From Psychrobacillus psychrodurans (lineage in GTDB: Bacteria > Bacillota > Bacilli > Bacillales_A > Planococcaceae): 64,000 bases of DNA. Each line of letters begins with the position of its first letter. Position 1 is the stretch's first letter. A program made the position numbers and the translations under genes. Shown one piece after another: positions 17,396-26,617 of the stretch. The DNA is taken from NCBI RefSeq assembly GCF_027563345.1, contig NZ_JAMKBK010000002.1; one strand, 5' to 3'. Below the pieces are notes generated by a model. The model was not told the DNA's origin and ran no database searches. It saw only the letters and a list, made by a program, of their open reading frames with translations.

Positions 17396-18925
17396 ATGGG
17401 CTCTACATTTATGGGACTAGAAACTAGTAAACGCGGACTTTACACGCAACAATCCGCATTGTATACAACAGGGCACAATATCTCCAACGCAAACACGTTA
17501 GGCTATTCACGCCAACGAGTGAATATGGAAGCCACTTTAGGTTATCCAGGAACAGGACTAAACGCTCCGAAAATTCCGGGTCACCTTGGAACAGGTGTGC
17601 AAACACACTCTGTCCAACGAATTCGTGATCAATTCATCGATCGCCAGTATCGTCAAGAAACAACGAAACTAGGATATTGGGAATCACGTTCTGATGCAAT
17701 CTCTCAAATGGAAGACATCATGGCAGAACCTTCCGAATTCGGATTAAATACGTCACTAGATCAATTTTGGAAATCCCTACAGGACCTTAGCACAAACCCA
17801 GAAAATGCAGCTGCCCGTAAAGTAGTAGTGCAGCGGGGGATTGGTGTAGCGGAATCCTTTAACTATATTCATAAACAATTATCAGATATACAAGGAAACT
17901 TAAAAAATGAGATTCTTACATCGACAGATGATGTAAACTCTATTTTAAAGCAAATAGCTTCTATAAATGAACAAATACAAGCTATTGAACCAAATGGTTA
18001 TATGCCAAACGATTTATATGACGCTCGTGATAACTTGCTTGATGAACTATCACAATATTTCCCAATTGAAATAGAATATACAAAATCCGGGGGTAATTCA
18101 TTAGCAATTGCTGAAGGATCTGTAAAAGTATCAATAAAAACTAAAACAGGCAGTATAGAAGTTATTAACGGAAAAGATGCTGGAAAACTCACTCCAACCG
18201 GAATGTCCAAAAATGATAACTTTGAACCTTTCAATGGCTTTACGATAGAAGGAAGCGGGACAGTAGTTGGTGGCCCATTAACATACAATGACATGGAACT
18301 AAACAAAGGCAAAATGTTGTCATTGATTAATTCGTATGGTCATGGTACAAATACAACTAATGCAGAGGGCTACTATCCCGAAATGTTAGCGAAATTAGAT
18401 AAAATGGCTTTGGCTTTTGCAGAGAAATTCAATGAAATCCATCACGGTGGTACCGATTTAAATGGCGATACAGGTAATAACTTTTTTGTGCCAAAATCAG
18501 GTGCTACCATTTCAGCAGGGAATATTTCTGTAGATTCTATATTTGAAAGTGATCCATCATTAGTTGCTGCCTCTTCTTCAGCAGATAAAGAAGAAGGGAA
18601 CGGAGCAAATGCGATACTTCTTGCAAACATGAAGTCTGAAATACTTGCTGGTCTAGATAATGCAACTGTTCAATCATTCTATCAATCGATGATTGGAGAA
18701 CTGGGTGTAGACGGCGAACAAGCAGTAAGACTTGCTTATAATTCAGCGACTATCAAGTTAACTGTAGAAAATAATCGTGCCTCTGTCAGCTCGGTTTCTT
18801 TAGATGAAGAGATGACGAATATGATTATATTCCAACAAGCATACAACGCTTCTGCACGAATGATTACAGTAGTCGATGAAACACTAGATAAAATTATCAA
18901 CGGCATGGGCCGAGTTGGATTATAA
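17396..18925 (+). CDS. flgK: Hook-filament junction protein FlgK
   Basis: 509 residues. The first of the two junction proteins, exported by the flagellar type III system. The N-terminal D0 segment has GLETSKRGLYTQQSALYTTG and NISNANTLGYSRQRV, and the C-terminal segment ends with EEMTNMIIFQQAYNASARMI and VDETLDKIINGMGRVGL, both hallmarks of FlgK. Length is close to the B. subtilis protein (507). AGGAGGC precedes the ATG; flgL follows after 15 bp. Confidence 0.95.
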   Translation: MGSTFMGLETSKRGLYTQQSALYTTGHNISNANTLGYSRQRVNMEATLGYPGTGLNAPKIPGHLGTGVQTHSVQRIRDQFIDRQYRQETTKLGYWESRSDAISQMEDIMAEPSEFGLNTSLDQFWKSLQDLSTNPENAAARKVVVQRGIGVAESFNYIHKQLSDIQGNLKNEILTSTDDVNSILKQIASINEQIQAIEPNGYMPNDLYDARDNLLDELSQYFPIEIEYTKSGGNSLAIAEGSVKVSIKTKTGSIEVINGKDAGKLTPTGMSKNDNFEPFNGFTIEGSGTVVGGPLTYNDMELNKGKMLSLINSYGHGTNTTNAEGYYPEMLAKLDKMALAFAEKFNEIHHGGTDLNGDTGNNFFVPKSGATISAGNISVDSIFESDPSLVAASSSADKEEGNGANAILLANMKSEILAGLDNATVQSFYQSMIGELGVDGEQAVRLAYNSATIKLTVENNRASVSSVSLDEEMTNMIIFQQAYNASARMITVVDETLDKIINGMGRVGL

Positions 18926-18940
18926 TAGGAGGTCAATCAC

Positions 18941-19828
18941 ATGCGCGTAACACAATCAATGCTTTCAAATAATATGCTACGTAACTTATCTGGTAGTTAT
19001 AACAAAATGGCGACATTACAAGAACAGATTAACTCAGGTAAGAAAATAACACGTCCTTCACAAGATCCAGTAGTAGCTATAAAAGGAATTGGCTATCGTA
19101 CTGATTTAAACAAGGTAGAACAATATCAACGTAACCTAGGGGAAGTAAACAACTGGTTAGATAGTTCAGATGATGCCCTAGATAAAGTTGGAATCGCACT
19201 TCATCGTGTTCAAGAACTTGTTACACAAGCTTCAAGTGATACGTTAACACCAGATGACCGCACAAAAGTTGAAAAAGAAATTACACAAATTAAAGAGCAA
19301 ATACGTGATATGGGGAATACAAAAGTAGGGGATAAATACATTTTCTCAGGAACAAATACTAATTCACCTTTACATGACGGAACAAACTTTTTAACAACAG
19401 CAACTGCACCAGGTGTAAATAAAGATGTGAACATAGAAGTTTATGATGGAGTAGAAATTACTGTAAACACAAAAGGTCTCGATTTATTTCAAAATATAGA
19501 TGCTATGATTACCGGGTTAGAGACAGACTTGAAAGACCCAAGTAAGTCAGGTAAGGACTTCGACAAGTATTTAACATTGAAAAGTGATAACGAGGAGGCT
19601 GTTTTAGCTGCACGTGCAGACATAGGAGCACGTCAGAATCGTGTAGAAATGATGGAAAACAGACTCGGAGCACAAGAAGTCATTGTGACTAAACAACTAT
19701 CTAACAACGAAGATATTGACTATGAAAAAGTTATTACAGAAATGATTACTCAAGAATCGATCCACCAAGCTGCTCTTTCAGTTGGTGCTAAAATCATTCA
19801 AGCAACATTAGTAGATTTTATAAGATAA
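18941..19828 (+). CDS. flgL: Hook-filament junction protein FlgL
   Basis: 295 residues. Second junction protein, on which filament assembly starts. The N-terminus MRVTQSMLSNNMLRNL and the segment QEQINSGKKITRPSQDPV, together with the C-terminal region (ARADIGARQNRVEMMENRL, ITQESIHQAALSVGAKIIQA), are flagellin-superfamily D0/D1 helices of FlgL type. TAGGAGG precedes the ATG. A hairpin follows the stop. Confidence 0.95.
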   Translation: MRVTQSMLSNNMLRNLSGSYNKMATLQEQINSGKKITRPSQDPVVAIKGIGYRTDLNKVEQYQRNLGEVNNWLDSSDDALDKVGIALHRVQELVTQASSDTLTPDDRTKVEKEITQIKEQIRDMGNTKVGDKYIFSGTNTNSPLHDGTNFLTTATAPGVNKDVNIEVYDGVEITVNTKGLDLFQNIDAMITGLETDLKDPSKSGKDFDKYLTLKSDNEEAVLAARADIGARQNRVEMMENRLGAQEVIVTKQLSNNEDIDYEKVITEMITQESIHQAALSVGAKIIQATLVDFIR

Positions 19829-19866
19829 TAAAAAGCGTTTGGACATCTAGTTCAAACGCTTTCTTT
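19829..19866 (+). terminator. Hairpin after flgL, possible partial terminator
   Basis: AAAGCGTTTG pairs with CAAACGCTTT around a 10-nt loop and ends in TCTTT. The T-run is weak and yviE follows 14 bp later, so it may attenuate rather than stop transcription. Confidence 0.65.
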
Positions 19867-19879
19867 AGAGGTGAGATAA

Positions 19880-20434
19880 GTGAACTTTCCCCAATTACAA
19901 GTTCGAACGACTGATGCTAAATTAGGATTAAATATTGAAAAACCAAATCAAGTTATTCGACAACCAAAAGCATCTCAACATATTGAACAACCAGCTGCAA
20001 TAGTGGAGATGAATACAACTAGAGGTGTTATGAAAATAGATTCTTCTCAGGCTAGAAGAGATGTTGGAATGCTCGGGCCATTAGAATCTACCTCTAAATA
20101 TGCTTCGGAAGGTCGTCAAAAAGGAATGCAAGGAATTGCAAGGCGTGCAAGTGAAGGTAGACAAATGATGGATATTGCACATAATTCAAATGCGATTGCT
20201 TCCATTGCAAAGAAAAATACCTACCCTACACAGGCAAAATTAGGGATAGACTTCATCCCATCTGTTGGATCAGTAAAATTAGATTACATACCTGCTAAGC
20301 TGGATATTAATGTACAAACCAAAAAACCAACAATTAGTGCACAGGTCAATAAACCAACACATGAATATACTCCTGGTAACGTATCCGGGTTTATGCTACA
20401 AGATTCATCGATAGAAATAGACTTTATTGTCTAG
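19880..20434 (+). CDS. yviE: YviE, DUF6470 flagellar-operon protein
   Basis: 184 residues, start GTG, with GAGGTGAG upstream. It matches the YviE family found between flgL and fliW in Bacillales: N-terminal QLQVRTTDAKLGLNI and a repetitive beta-like C-terminal part with evenly spaced KLGIDFIP / KLDYIPAKLDI segments. No enzymatic motif is seen. Function unknown; location in the flgM-hag block suggests a late flagellar role. Confidence 0.85.
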   Translation: MNFPQLQVRTTDAKLGLNIEKPNQVIRQPKASQHIEQPAAIVEMNTTRGVMKIDSSQARRDVGMLGPLESTSKYASEGRQKGMQGIARRASEGRQMMDIAHNSNAIASIAKKNTYPTQAKLGIDFIPSVGSVKLDYIPAKLDINVQTKKPTISAQVNKPTHEYTPGNVSGFMLQDSSIEIDFIV

Positions 20435-20446
20435 AAGGAGCTAGCT

Positions 20447-20878
20447 ATGAATATCGAAACAAAATTTCTTGGCCAATTAACAATAGAAGAAACAGAAATT
20501 ATACACTTTTCAAGTGGATTACCTGGTTTTGAGGAAAACAAAGAATTTGTTATTCTTCCTTTAGAGAAAGACTCACCTTTTGCCATTCTTCAATCTATTA
20601 CGCAAAAAGAAATTGGTTTCGTTATTGCGTTACCATTTCTTTTTAAAGAAGATTATGCATTTGATATATCTGAGGAAGATAAAGAAGAGCTACAAATTGA
20701 AAAAGCTGGAGATATTCTCACTTATTCTATTGTGACTTTAAAAGAGCCGTTTAATAATTCAACAATAAATTTACAGGCACCAGTCATTATAAACCATAAA
20801 AGAAAAATTGCTAAACAACTTGTGTTGCACGAAAACAGCTACCAACTAAGATATCCCATTGAAGGGGGTAAACTTTAA
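20447..20878 (+). CDS. fliW: Flagellar assembly factor FliW
   Basis: 143 residues. FliW binds either flagellin or CsrA; when flagellin is exported, free FliW sequesters CsrA and hag translation resumes. Family residues seen: IHFSSGLPGFEE, LPLEKDSPFAILQS, IVTLKEPF, NLQAPVIINHKRKIAKQLVL. AAGGAGC precedes the ATG and the gene overlaps csrA by one base (TAATG), giving coupled, balanced synthesis. Confidence 0.95.
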   Translation: MNIETKFLGQLTIEETEIIHFSSGLPGFEENKEFVILPLEKDSPFAILQSITQKEIGFVIALPFLFKEDYAFDISEEDKEELQIEKAGDILTYSIVTLKEPFNNSTINLQAPVIINHKRKIAKQLVLHENSYQLRYPIEGGKL

Positions 20879-21102
20879 TGCTTGTCCTTTCACGGAAAAA
20901 AGATGAATCTATCATGATTGGGGATCAAATAGAGTTAAAAATACTTAGCGTAGAAGGGGACCAAGTTAAGTTAGGAATTATAGCTCCCAAAAATGTTAAG
21001 GTTTATCGGTCAGAAGTATATTTGAGTATCCAAGAACAAAACAAAGAATCACTGAATATCTCTCCTGAATTAATTAAACAAATTTCAAAAAAAAATATTT
21101 AA
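20878..21102 (+). CDS. csrA: Translational repressor CsrA
   Basis: 74 residues with the canonical MLVLSRKKDESIMIGD start, KLGIIAPKNVKVYRSEVY and the C-terminal extension used by Gram-positive CsrA to bind FliW. It represses hag translation by binding GGA motifs in the hag leader. GAAGGGGG lies before the start. The target site is visible 84 bp downstream of the csrA stop. Confidence 0.96.
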   Translation: MLVLSRKKDESIMIGDQIELKILSVEGDQVKLGIIAPKNVKVYRSEVYLSIQEQNKESLNISPELIKQISKKNI

Positions 21103-21109
21103 AAACTAT

Positions 21110-21136
21110 TAAACATTCTTAATCGAGTACGATAAT
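21110..21136 (+). promoter_or_regulatory. Sigma-D promoter of hag
   Basis: TAAA, 15 bp spacer, ACGATAAT. The -35 is perfect; the -10 differs from GCCGATAT at three places but keeps CGATA. It lies about 100 bp before the hag ATG, leaving a long leader. Confidence 0.75.
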
Positions 21137-21185
21137 ACTATTGTAAGGTAGAAATCGGGCGGCCGACCTTATTCTACCAAACAAA

Positions 21186-21245
21186 TTCCACATGGATGTG
21201 GAACTAAATAAAACAAATTCAAGGAGGAATCTCACAATGAGAATT
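21186..21245 (+). promoter_or_regulatory. CsrA-binding leader of hag
   Basis: TTCCACA-TGGA-TGTGGAA (21186-21203) forms a 7-bp stem with GGA in a four-base loop, the preferred CsrA site. A second GGA-containing site is the Shine-Dalgarno AAGGAGGA at 21221-21228, eight bases before the ATG. The pair mirrors the two-site hag leader known in B. subtilis, where CsrA bridges both sites and blocks ribosomes. Confidence 0.88.
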
Positions 21246-22067
21246 CAACACAATATTTCTGCTTTAAACACACACAGAAACTTAACAGCTAACCAATCAC
21301 AATCTTCTAAAAACCTAGAGAAATTATCTTCAGGTTACAAAATCAACCGCGCTGGAGACGACGCTGCTGGTCTTGCTATTTCTGAAAAAATGCGTGGACA
21401 AATCCGCGGTTTAGATATGGCTTCTAAAAACGCTCAAGATTCAATTTCTTTAATTCAAACTGCTGAGGGTGCTCTTAACGAAACTCACGCTATCCTACAA
21501 CGTATGCGTGAATTAGCAGTACAATCTTCAAATGATACTAACGTAACTACTGATCGTACAGCTCTTCAACAAGAAGTTAATGCTTTATCTGAAGAAATTA
21601 CACGTATTGCTAATAATACTGAGTTCAATACTCAAAAATTATTAAGTGGTGGATTCTCAGGTAAAACATTCCATATTGGTGCAAATGCTGGACAATCTAT
21701 CAACTTATCAATTGATTCAATGACTGCTACTAGCTTATCAGTAGCGGGTGCAGCTGCTGGAGAGGGAATTTCTATTAGTTCACAATCAACTGCAGATGCT
21801 GCAATTACTACGATCAATGATGCAATTGCAACTGTTTCTACAGAGCGTTCAAAACTTGGTGCTGTTCAAAACCGTTTAGAACACACTATCAACAACCTTG
21901 GTGCTACTTCTGAAAACTTAACTGCTGCTGAATCTCGTATTCGTGACGTAGATATGGCTAAAGAAATGATGGCATTCACTAAAAATAATATCTTGACTCA
22001 AGCTGCTCAATCTATGCTTGCTCAAGCTAACCAACAACCACAAGGTGTTCTTCAATTACTTCAATAA
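21237..22067 (+). CDS. hag: Flagellin Hag
   Basis: 276 residues, the filament subunit. D0/D1 N-terminal helices MRIQHNISALNTHRNL, LEKLSSGYKINRAGDDAAGL and the C-terminal ESRIRDVDMAKEMMAFTKNN, ILTQAAQSMLAQANQQPQG are canonical. The variable middle is short and Ser/Thr-rich (about 150-205), the part most likely to be glycosylated by the downstream Maf enzymes. The ATG at 21237 has AAGGAGGA upstream; an upstream in-frame ATG at 21192 lies inside the CsrA hairpin and is not the start. Confidence 0.97.
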   Translation: MRIQHNISALNTHRNLTANQSQSSKNLEKLSSGYKINRAGDDAAGLAISEKMRGQIRGLDMASKNAQDSISLIQTAEGALNETHAILQRMRELAVQSSNDTNVTTDRTALQQEVNALSEEITRIANNTEFNTQKLLSGGFSGKTFHIGANAGQSINLSIDSMTATSLSVAGAAAGEGISISSQSTADAAITTINDAIATVSTERSKLGAVQNRLEHTINNLGATSENLTAAESRIRDVDMAKEMMAFTKNNILTQAAQSMLAQANQQPQGVLQLLQ

Positions 22068-22077
22068 TTGAAACTTT

Positions 22078-22112
22078 GAAAACCCCTTCTCCTTTGGAGA
22101 AGGGGTTTTCTT
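22078..22112 (+). terminator. hag terminator
   Basis: AAAACCCCTTCTCC pairs with GGAGAAGGGGTTTT across TTT and runs into a T-rich tail, ten bases after the hag stop. Confidence 0.93.
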
Positions 22113-22137
22113 TATTTTTGTATTGTAATGCCGATAA
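22111..22137 (+). promoter_or_regulatory. Sigma-D-like promoter before first maf gene
   Basis: GCCGATAA matches seven of eight -10 bases; 15 bp upstream is TTTA instead of TAAA. It overlaps the tail of the hag terminator and lies 20 bp before the maf start, so the glycosylation genes can be made with flagellin. Confidence 0.65.
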
Positions 22138-22156
22138 TAAGAAAGAGGTGACAAAA

Positions 22157-23875
22157 ATGATTCCCAAATTTGAAATTCTAGAGTTAGAAACAAAACTACA
22201 TAATTTTACTTTAAAAGTAAATGGTTATTTTTTACATAGTAAATATGATCCAGAAAAAGAAGCAAAACAATTTATAGATAAAAATTATAAACCAAATCAT
22301 ATAACTATTTTATTCGGATATGGTAAGGGATATTTTGCTAAAGCACTAATGGATAGAAAGGAAAAAAAGGATAAAGTAATTGTAATAGAGCCATTAAAAA
22401 TACCAAAAGTTGAAGAGATAGAGAAGTCAATAGATTATGTTTATATTCAAGATACAAATGAAGAAGCTATCCAATCATTATTAATAGAAGAACTAAACAT
22501 ATATAGTAATATAAATATTATTTGTTCGCCAAATTACAATAATTTATTTCCAGAACTGTATTTGGAACTCTTAACTATGATTAAAGAAAGAGTTAGTATT
22601 AATAGAATTATGGAGAATACTATGAGGAGATATGCAAGTGATTGGCAAAAGAATTATATATTTAACCTGGGAAACGCATTTATAGATCAAAGCCTATCTA
22701 ATTTATATAAAAAATATTCCTGTCCTGTCGTGATTGTATCTGGAGGACCTTCTTTAACCAAACAAATAGAACAACTCAGACTTGTATTAGATAAAGTAAT
22801 TATTATAGCAGCAGGCTCTACAATCAATACTCTATTAAATTTTAATATTGTTCCTGATTATGTAATTTCTATCGATGGTGGGGTACCTAATTATAATCAC
22901 TTTAAAGGATTATTTTTTAAAGATAGTAAGCTTATTTATAGTATGTATAATCATCATCAGATACGTGAGAGCTTTAATAATCCATCTTTTTATTTTTTAT
23001 CAGCGGATGCTAGTAATTTAAGTAGTCATATGAAAAGTGTGTTAAAAACTGATTTCCCTATAATAACTGGTGGGGGATCTGTAGCAAATTATGCTCTAGC
23101 TGTAGGTCTATATATTACACATGGACCGATAACGTTTATTGGACAAGATTTGGCATACACAGACAAAAAAACTCACGCAGAGCACAATAAATCATTCTCT
23201 ATTGTAGATGATGCTTACATAAAGAAAAGAGATTTATTTTTGGCAAGGGGATATTCTGGTGAGGATGTTTTAACTGATTATGCTTTTTATACAATGAAAG
23301 AAGATTTTGAGGGAATGATCAAATCTAATGGCCTTCAAGGGTTAATATTTAATAGCACTGAAGGTGGAATATTTTTAGATGGATTTACTCAAATACCTTT
23401 TAAGGAGTTTTGTACAACATATATTGATCAAAACTACATAAAGAACATAGAGATAAATAGTGTAGAAATTCCACAAAAAACTTCAGTTAAACTGTTCATT
23501 GATCAAATAAAGGAAGAAGTTAAAACCTACGATAAAATAAAAATACTGTTGAATGATTCACTAAGTGCTCTAATAAAAAATAAAAAAAATGTGAGTTTTT
23601 CTAAAGATGTTTTAAAAAAAATAGATAAAAATGATGTTAAACTTGATAAACTATATAAGATTGTTCCACTTTCTAGTATACTTGCTCCTATAACAATGGA
23701 TGTAATGAAAAAATACTCTCCGAAAGCGGATGAAACTGATATGGAGAAATTTAATAGAGTTTATGAACAAAACACAACGTTATATAAGAGACTCCTAGAA
23801 GTAACTAATACAACGCAACAATACACTACTGATTTAATAAAACAATTACAAGAAAAATTGGAGATGAGTGAATAA
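22157..23875 (+). CDS. maf: Motility accessory factor (Maf) glycosyltransferase 1
   Basis: 572 residues of the Maf/DUF115 family, which attaches nonulosonic acids to flagellin Ser/Thr before export. The central MAF_flag10 domain has VIVSGGPSLTKQIEQL, IIAAGSTINTLLNFNIVPDY, SIDGG and ITGGGSVANYALAVGLYI followed by FIGQDLAYTD. A helical C-terminal segment follows (about 480-572). The ATG at 22157 with AAGAGGTG is chosen; a longer in-frame start would sit inside the hag terminator. It is the first gene after hag and is translationally adjacent to the next small gene. Confidence 0.92.
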   Translation: MIPKFEILELETKLHNFTLKVNGYFLHSKYDPEKEAKQFIDKNYKPNHITILFGYGKGYFAKALMDRKEKKDKVIVIEPLKIPKVEEIEKSIDYVYIQDTNEEAIQSLLIEELNIYSNINIICSPNYNNLFPELYLELLTMIKERVSINRIMENTMRRYASDWQKNYIFNLGNAFIDQSLSNLYKKYSCPVVIVSGGPSLTKQIEQLRLVLDKVIIIAAGSTINTLLNFNIVPDYVISIDGGVPNYNHFKGLFFKDSKLIYSMYNHHQIRESFNNPSFYFLSADASNLSSHMKSVLKTDFPIITGGGSVANYALAVGLYITHGPITFIGQDLAYTDKKTHAEHNKSFSIVDDAYIKKRDLFLARGYSGEDVLTDYAFYTMKEDFEGMIKSNGLQGLIFNSTEGGIFLDGFTQIPFKEFCTTYIDQNYIKNIEINSVEIPQKTSVKLFIDQIKEEVKTYDKIKILLNDSLSALIKNKKNVSFSKDVLKKIDKNDVKLDKLYKIVPLSSILAPITMDVMKKYSPKADETDMEKFNRVYEQNTTLYKRLLEVTNTTQQYTTDLIKQLQEKLEMSE

Positions 23876-24226
23876 ATGACTGATTTAGTAAGAGAGACAA
23901 TGCAAAGCTACAACGAATATATTATCGCCTTACCACTAGGCTGTCAGGAAATTGCGGATTTACTTAGAGAAGATAAAATTGTAGAAGCCACAAAGAGAAT
24001 TTTACAATTTAGTGAGGGGATGGCTTGGATAATAGATGCAAACCACCTTATTGCTGTAAACGGGATAGAAAATATTTTAGAACCCCAAAAAATCCATGAG
24101 TTTTTACAAGAAGTAAATAATGGATTAGAAATTCAAGACTTTATAATCATTGCTGATATGTTTGAATACGAAATCAGACCATATTTTGAAGAATCCAGTT
24201 TATATGAAATTAGTGAGATGCAGTGA
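23876..24226 (+). CDS. Small helical protein between two maf genes
   Basis: 116 residues, acidic, predicted all-helical (MTDLVRETMQSYNEYI, LGCQEIADLLREDKIVEATK, IHEFLQEVNNGLEIQDFIII). No family recognised with certainty. It starts at the base after the maf stop and overlaps the second maf gene by four bases, so the three are made together. It may be a chaperone or partner of Maf or of flagellin; this is inference from position only. Confidence 0.75.
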   Translation: MTDLVRETMQSYNEYIIALPLGCQEIADLLREDKIVEATKRILQFSEGMAWIIDANHLIAVNGIENILEPQKIHEFLQEVNNGLEIQDFIIIADMFEYEIRPYFEESSLYEISEMQ

Positions 24227-25422
24227 ACTATCAAGTAGAAACTGCAAAAAATGGAGAAGCTACATTACTCCTTAATAATATCTATATTTATAGTAAATAT
24301 AATCCAAAAGATGACGCAAGTAAGTTTATTAAGAAAGAATATGATGAAAGTGCAAAAGGCTATTTTTTAGTAGGACTAGGATTAGGGTATCATTTAGAGG
24401 CATTACTTGAATTGGATAAAGGGAAACCTATAATCGTACTAGCTTTGGATCATAAAGAATTAAAGATTTGTCCATTTATCTCTCAAATGGAACAGTATAA
24501 AAACGTTAATATAATAATAAGAATAGAGTCTAATGTGGATTTAAGTCAATATAAGGTTATTATCCCGAATCCATGGATGAAAGCAATTGGCCATGAACAT
24601 AGACTTCACGATGTGTTGGAAGATATTAAAATCAGACAAATGAGTTATGTTGCATTGGCTACGGAACTAGAAAAGAATTTTCAAGCCAATAGTAAAAATA
24701 ATGATCATTCTATTAGTAAGTTTTCCAATACGTTTCAAGGGAAATCAGCGTGTCTTGTCTCTGCAGGTCCATCTCTTGATGACACGATTAAATTATTAAA
24801 GGAAACAAAAGGTAAATCTTTTATTTTAGCAGTTGGCTCGTCCTTAAATACACTTTTAAGAAATGATATTGAACCTAATGCAGTTATTATTACAGATACG
24901 CAAATAAATGTTGTGAACCAATTAGAGAATAAGGGATATAAAGGATTACTTTTTTATTTAGCAACTGCTAATCATGAAATGACTCGAGTCCATAAAGGGC
25001 AAAAAGTAATTATTTATCAAGAAGGCTATTTACTTTCAGAGAATGAGGCAAAGGCAAGGAACGAAGATGTACTAGAGACGGGTGGATCTGTGGCAACTAC
25101 TGCGTTTTCTTTATTAGAGTATATGGGCTTTCAGAAGGTTATTCTATTTGGTCAAGACTTAGGTTTTAAAGATTATAACACCCATTCGATCTCATCTTCT
25201 TCAGGAAATAAAGTAATTAATGGTATTTCATTTCGAAGAGTTTTGGCTAATAATGGTGAATATATTCATACAACAGCAAATTTAAGTGCATACCTACGAT
25301 GGTTCGAAAGAAAAGTGAACGAAACGAGTGTTGAGTTATATAATACATCTTGGGAGGGTGCTAAAATAAAGGGAATTCCTTATTTAGATGCAGCCAGTTT
25401 AAAGAATAAACTTGTTTTTTGA
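24223..25422 (+). CDS. Motility accessory factor (Maf) glycosyltransferase 2
   Basis: 399 residues, a shorter Maf/DUF115 paralogue lacking the long helical C-terminus of the first. It shows SACLVSAGPSLDDTIKLL, ILAVGSSLNTLLRNDIEPNA, TGGSVATTAFSLLEYMGF and LFGQDLGFKDYNTHS. It starts with GTG in a four-base overlap with the preceding gene. Two different Maf proteins next to two nonulosonate cytidylyltransferases suggest separate donor or acceptor specificities; that link is inferred. Confidence 0.9.
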   Translation: MNYQVETAKNGEATLLLNNIYIYSKYNPKDDASKFIKKEYDESAKGYFLVGLGLGYHLEALLELDKGKPIIVLALDHKELKICPFISQMEQYKNVNIIIRIESNVDLSQYKVIIPNPWMKAIGHEHRLHDVLEDIKIRQMSYVALATELEKNFQANSKNNDHSISKFSNTFQGKSACLVSAGPSLDDTIKLLKETKGKSFILAVGSSLNTLLRNDIEPNAVIITDTQINVVNQLENKGYKGLLFYLATANHEMTRVHKGQKVIIYQEGYLLSENEAKARNEDVLETGGSVATTAFSLLEYMGFQKVILFGQDLGFKDYNTHSISSSSGNKVINGISFRRVLANNGEYIHTTANLSAYLRWFERKVNETSVELYNTSWEGAKIKGIPYLDAASLKNKLVF

Positions 25423-25483
25423 TAATAATAAAATATTTTAAATGATAAGAAATTTCCCTCTCTTAATTTGGAGCGGGATTTTC

Positions 25484-25510
25484 TTTATTATTATGAATTT
25501 AGACCGATAT
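25484..25510 (+). promoter_or_regulatory. Sigma-D-like promoter before pseB
   Basis: ACCGATAT matches seven of eight -10 bases of the sigma-D consensus; 15 bp upstream is TTTA, the same -35 variant as at the first maf gene. It lies 70 bp before pseB. Confidence 0.55.
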
Positions 25511-25580
25511 ATAGATAGAGTAAATAATGTAAAAACAATAAGAACTGCATTTTTTTGATAAAAATTAGATTGGAGAAATA

Positions 25581-26564
25581 ATGACTATGGAAGTTTTAAT
25601 AAATAAAACAATACTTGTTACTGGTGGAACAGGGTCTTTTGGGAAAAAGTTCATAAAAAAAGCACTGGAACAAGACGTAAAAAAAGTAATTGTTTTTAGT
25701 CGTGACGAACTAAAACAATATGAAATGAAACAGGAATTTACTGATCCACGGGTTCGTTTTTTTATTGGTGATGTACGGGATAAAGAACGATTGGTGAGAG
25801 CATTTGATGGTGTTGATATTGTCATTCACGCTGCGGCAATGAAGCATGTGGATGCATGTGAATATAATCCTTTTGAAGCAGTGAAAACGAATATTCATGG
25901 TGCTCAAAATATAATAGAAGCAGCGATAGATCGCGGAGTAGAGAAAGTTATAGCGCTATCCACGGACAAGGCATGTAGCCCAGTTAATCTATACGGTGCA
26001 ACGAAGCTCGCTTCCGATAAATTATTTGTCGCAGGGAACTCCTATGCAGGAGAGAAGAAAACGAGTTTCTCCGTTGTTCGCTATGGAAATGTAGTTGGTA
26101 GTCGAGGAAGTGTTGTACCATTTTTTCAAAAGGTTAAGGAAACAGGTACAGTCCCTGTGACGGATGAACGAATGACCCGTTTTTGGATAACGTTAGATCA
26201 AGGGGTACAATTCGTATTAGATAATTTAGAACGTATGCATGGCGGTGAAATTTTTGTGCCTAAAATTCCAAGCATGAGAGTAATGGACTTAGCAAAAGCA
26301 ATAGCACCTGAATGTAATATTGAAATTGTAGGTATTCGTCCTGGTGAAAAGTTACACGAAGCTATGATTATGGAGGATGATTCTCGTCAAACAGTTGAAT
26401 TTGATGATTATTATATCATACAACCAGAATTTCCTTGGTGGTCAAAGAGTTTTGCAGAAGGTGGTAAGCCACTAGCAGAAGGCTTTGCTTATACTAGCGA
26501 TAATAATGAGGACTGGTATTCAGTAAACGAGTTAAAGGAAGTTATTGGAAGTTTAGATAGATAA
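25581..26564 (+). CDS. pseB: UDP-GlcNAc 4,6-dehydratase (inverting), PseB
   Basis: First enzyme of CMP-pseudaminic acid synthesis: removes water from UDP-GlcNAc and inverts C5. 327 residues of the extended SDR fold with TGGTGSFGKKF as NAD(P) loop, AAAMKHVDACEYNPFEAVKT, the catalytic TDKACSPVNLYGATK (Thr-Asp-Lys and YxxxK) and RPGEKLHEAM. Length and motifs fit PseB/FlaA1. Its partner PseC is encoded 21 kb away at the other end of the island, so the two ends of the island bracket one pathway. GGAG lies five bases before the ATG. Confidence 0.93.
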   Translation: MTMEVLINKTILVTGGTGSFGKKFIKKALEQDVKKVIVFSRDELKQYEMKQEFTDPRVRFFIGDVRDKERLVRAFDGVDIVIHAAAMKHVDACEYNPFEAVKTNIHGAQNIIEAAIDRGVEKVIALSTDKACSPVNLYGATKLASDKLFVAGNSYAGEKKTSFSVVRYGNVVGSRGSVVPFFQKVKETGTVPVTDERMTRFWITLDQGVQFVLDNLERMHGGEIFVPKIPSMRVMDLAKAIAPECNIEIVGIRPGEKLHEAMIMEDDSRQTVEFDDYYIIQPEFPWWSKSFAEGGKPLAEGFAYTSDNNEDWYSVNELKEVIGSLDR

Positions 26565-26617
26565 ATTTCCATCACAATTGGTTAAATTTTTTAGTATATT
26601 AGGTTGAAGGTGATTTT

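Noticed and set aside
21192..21236. N-terminal extension of flagellin from ATG 21192
   Set aside because: It would start in the CsrA hairpin and lacks a ribosome site; ATG 21237 gives the canonical MRIQHNIS.
22076..22156. N-terminal extension of the first Maf protein
   Set aside because: It would be encoded by the hag terminator and the promoter that follows.
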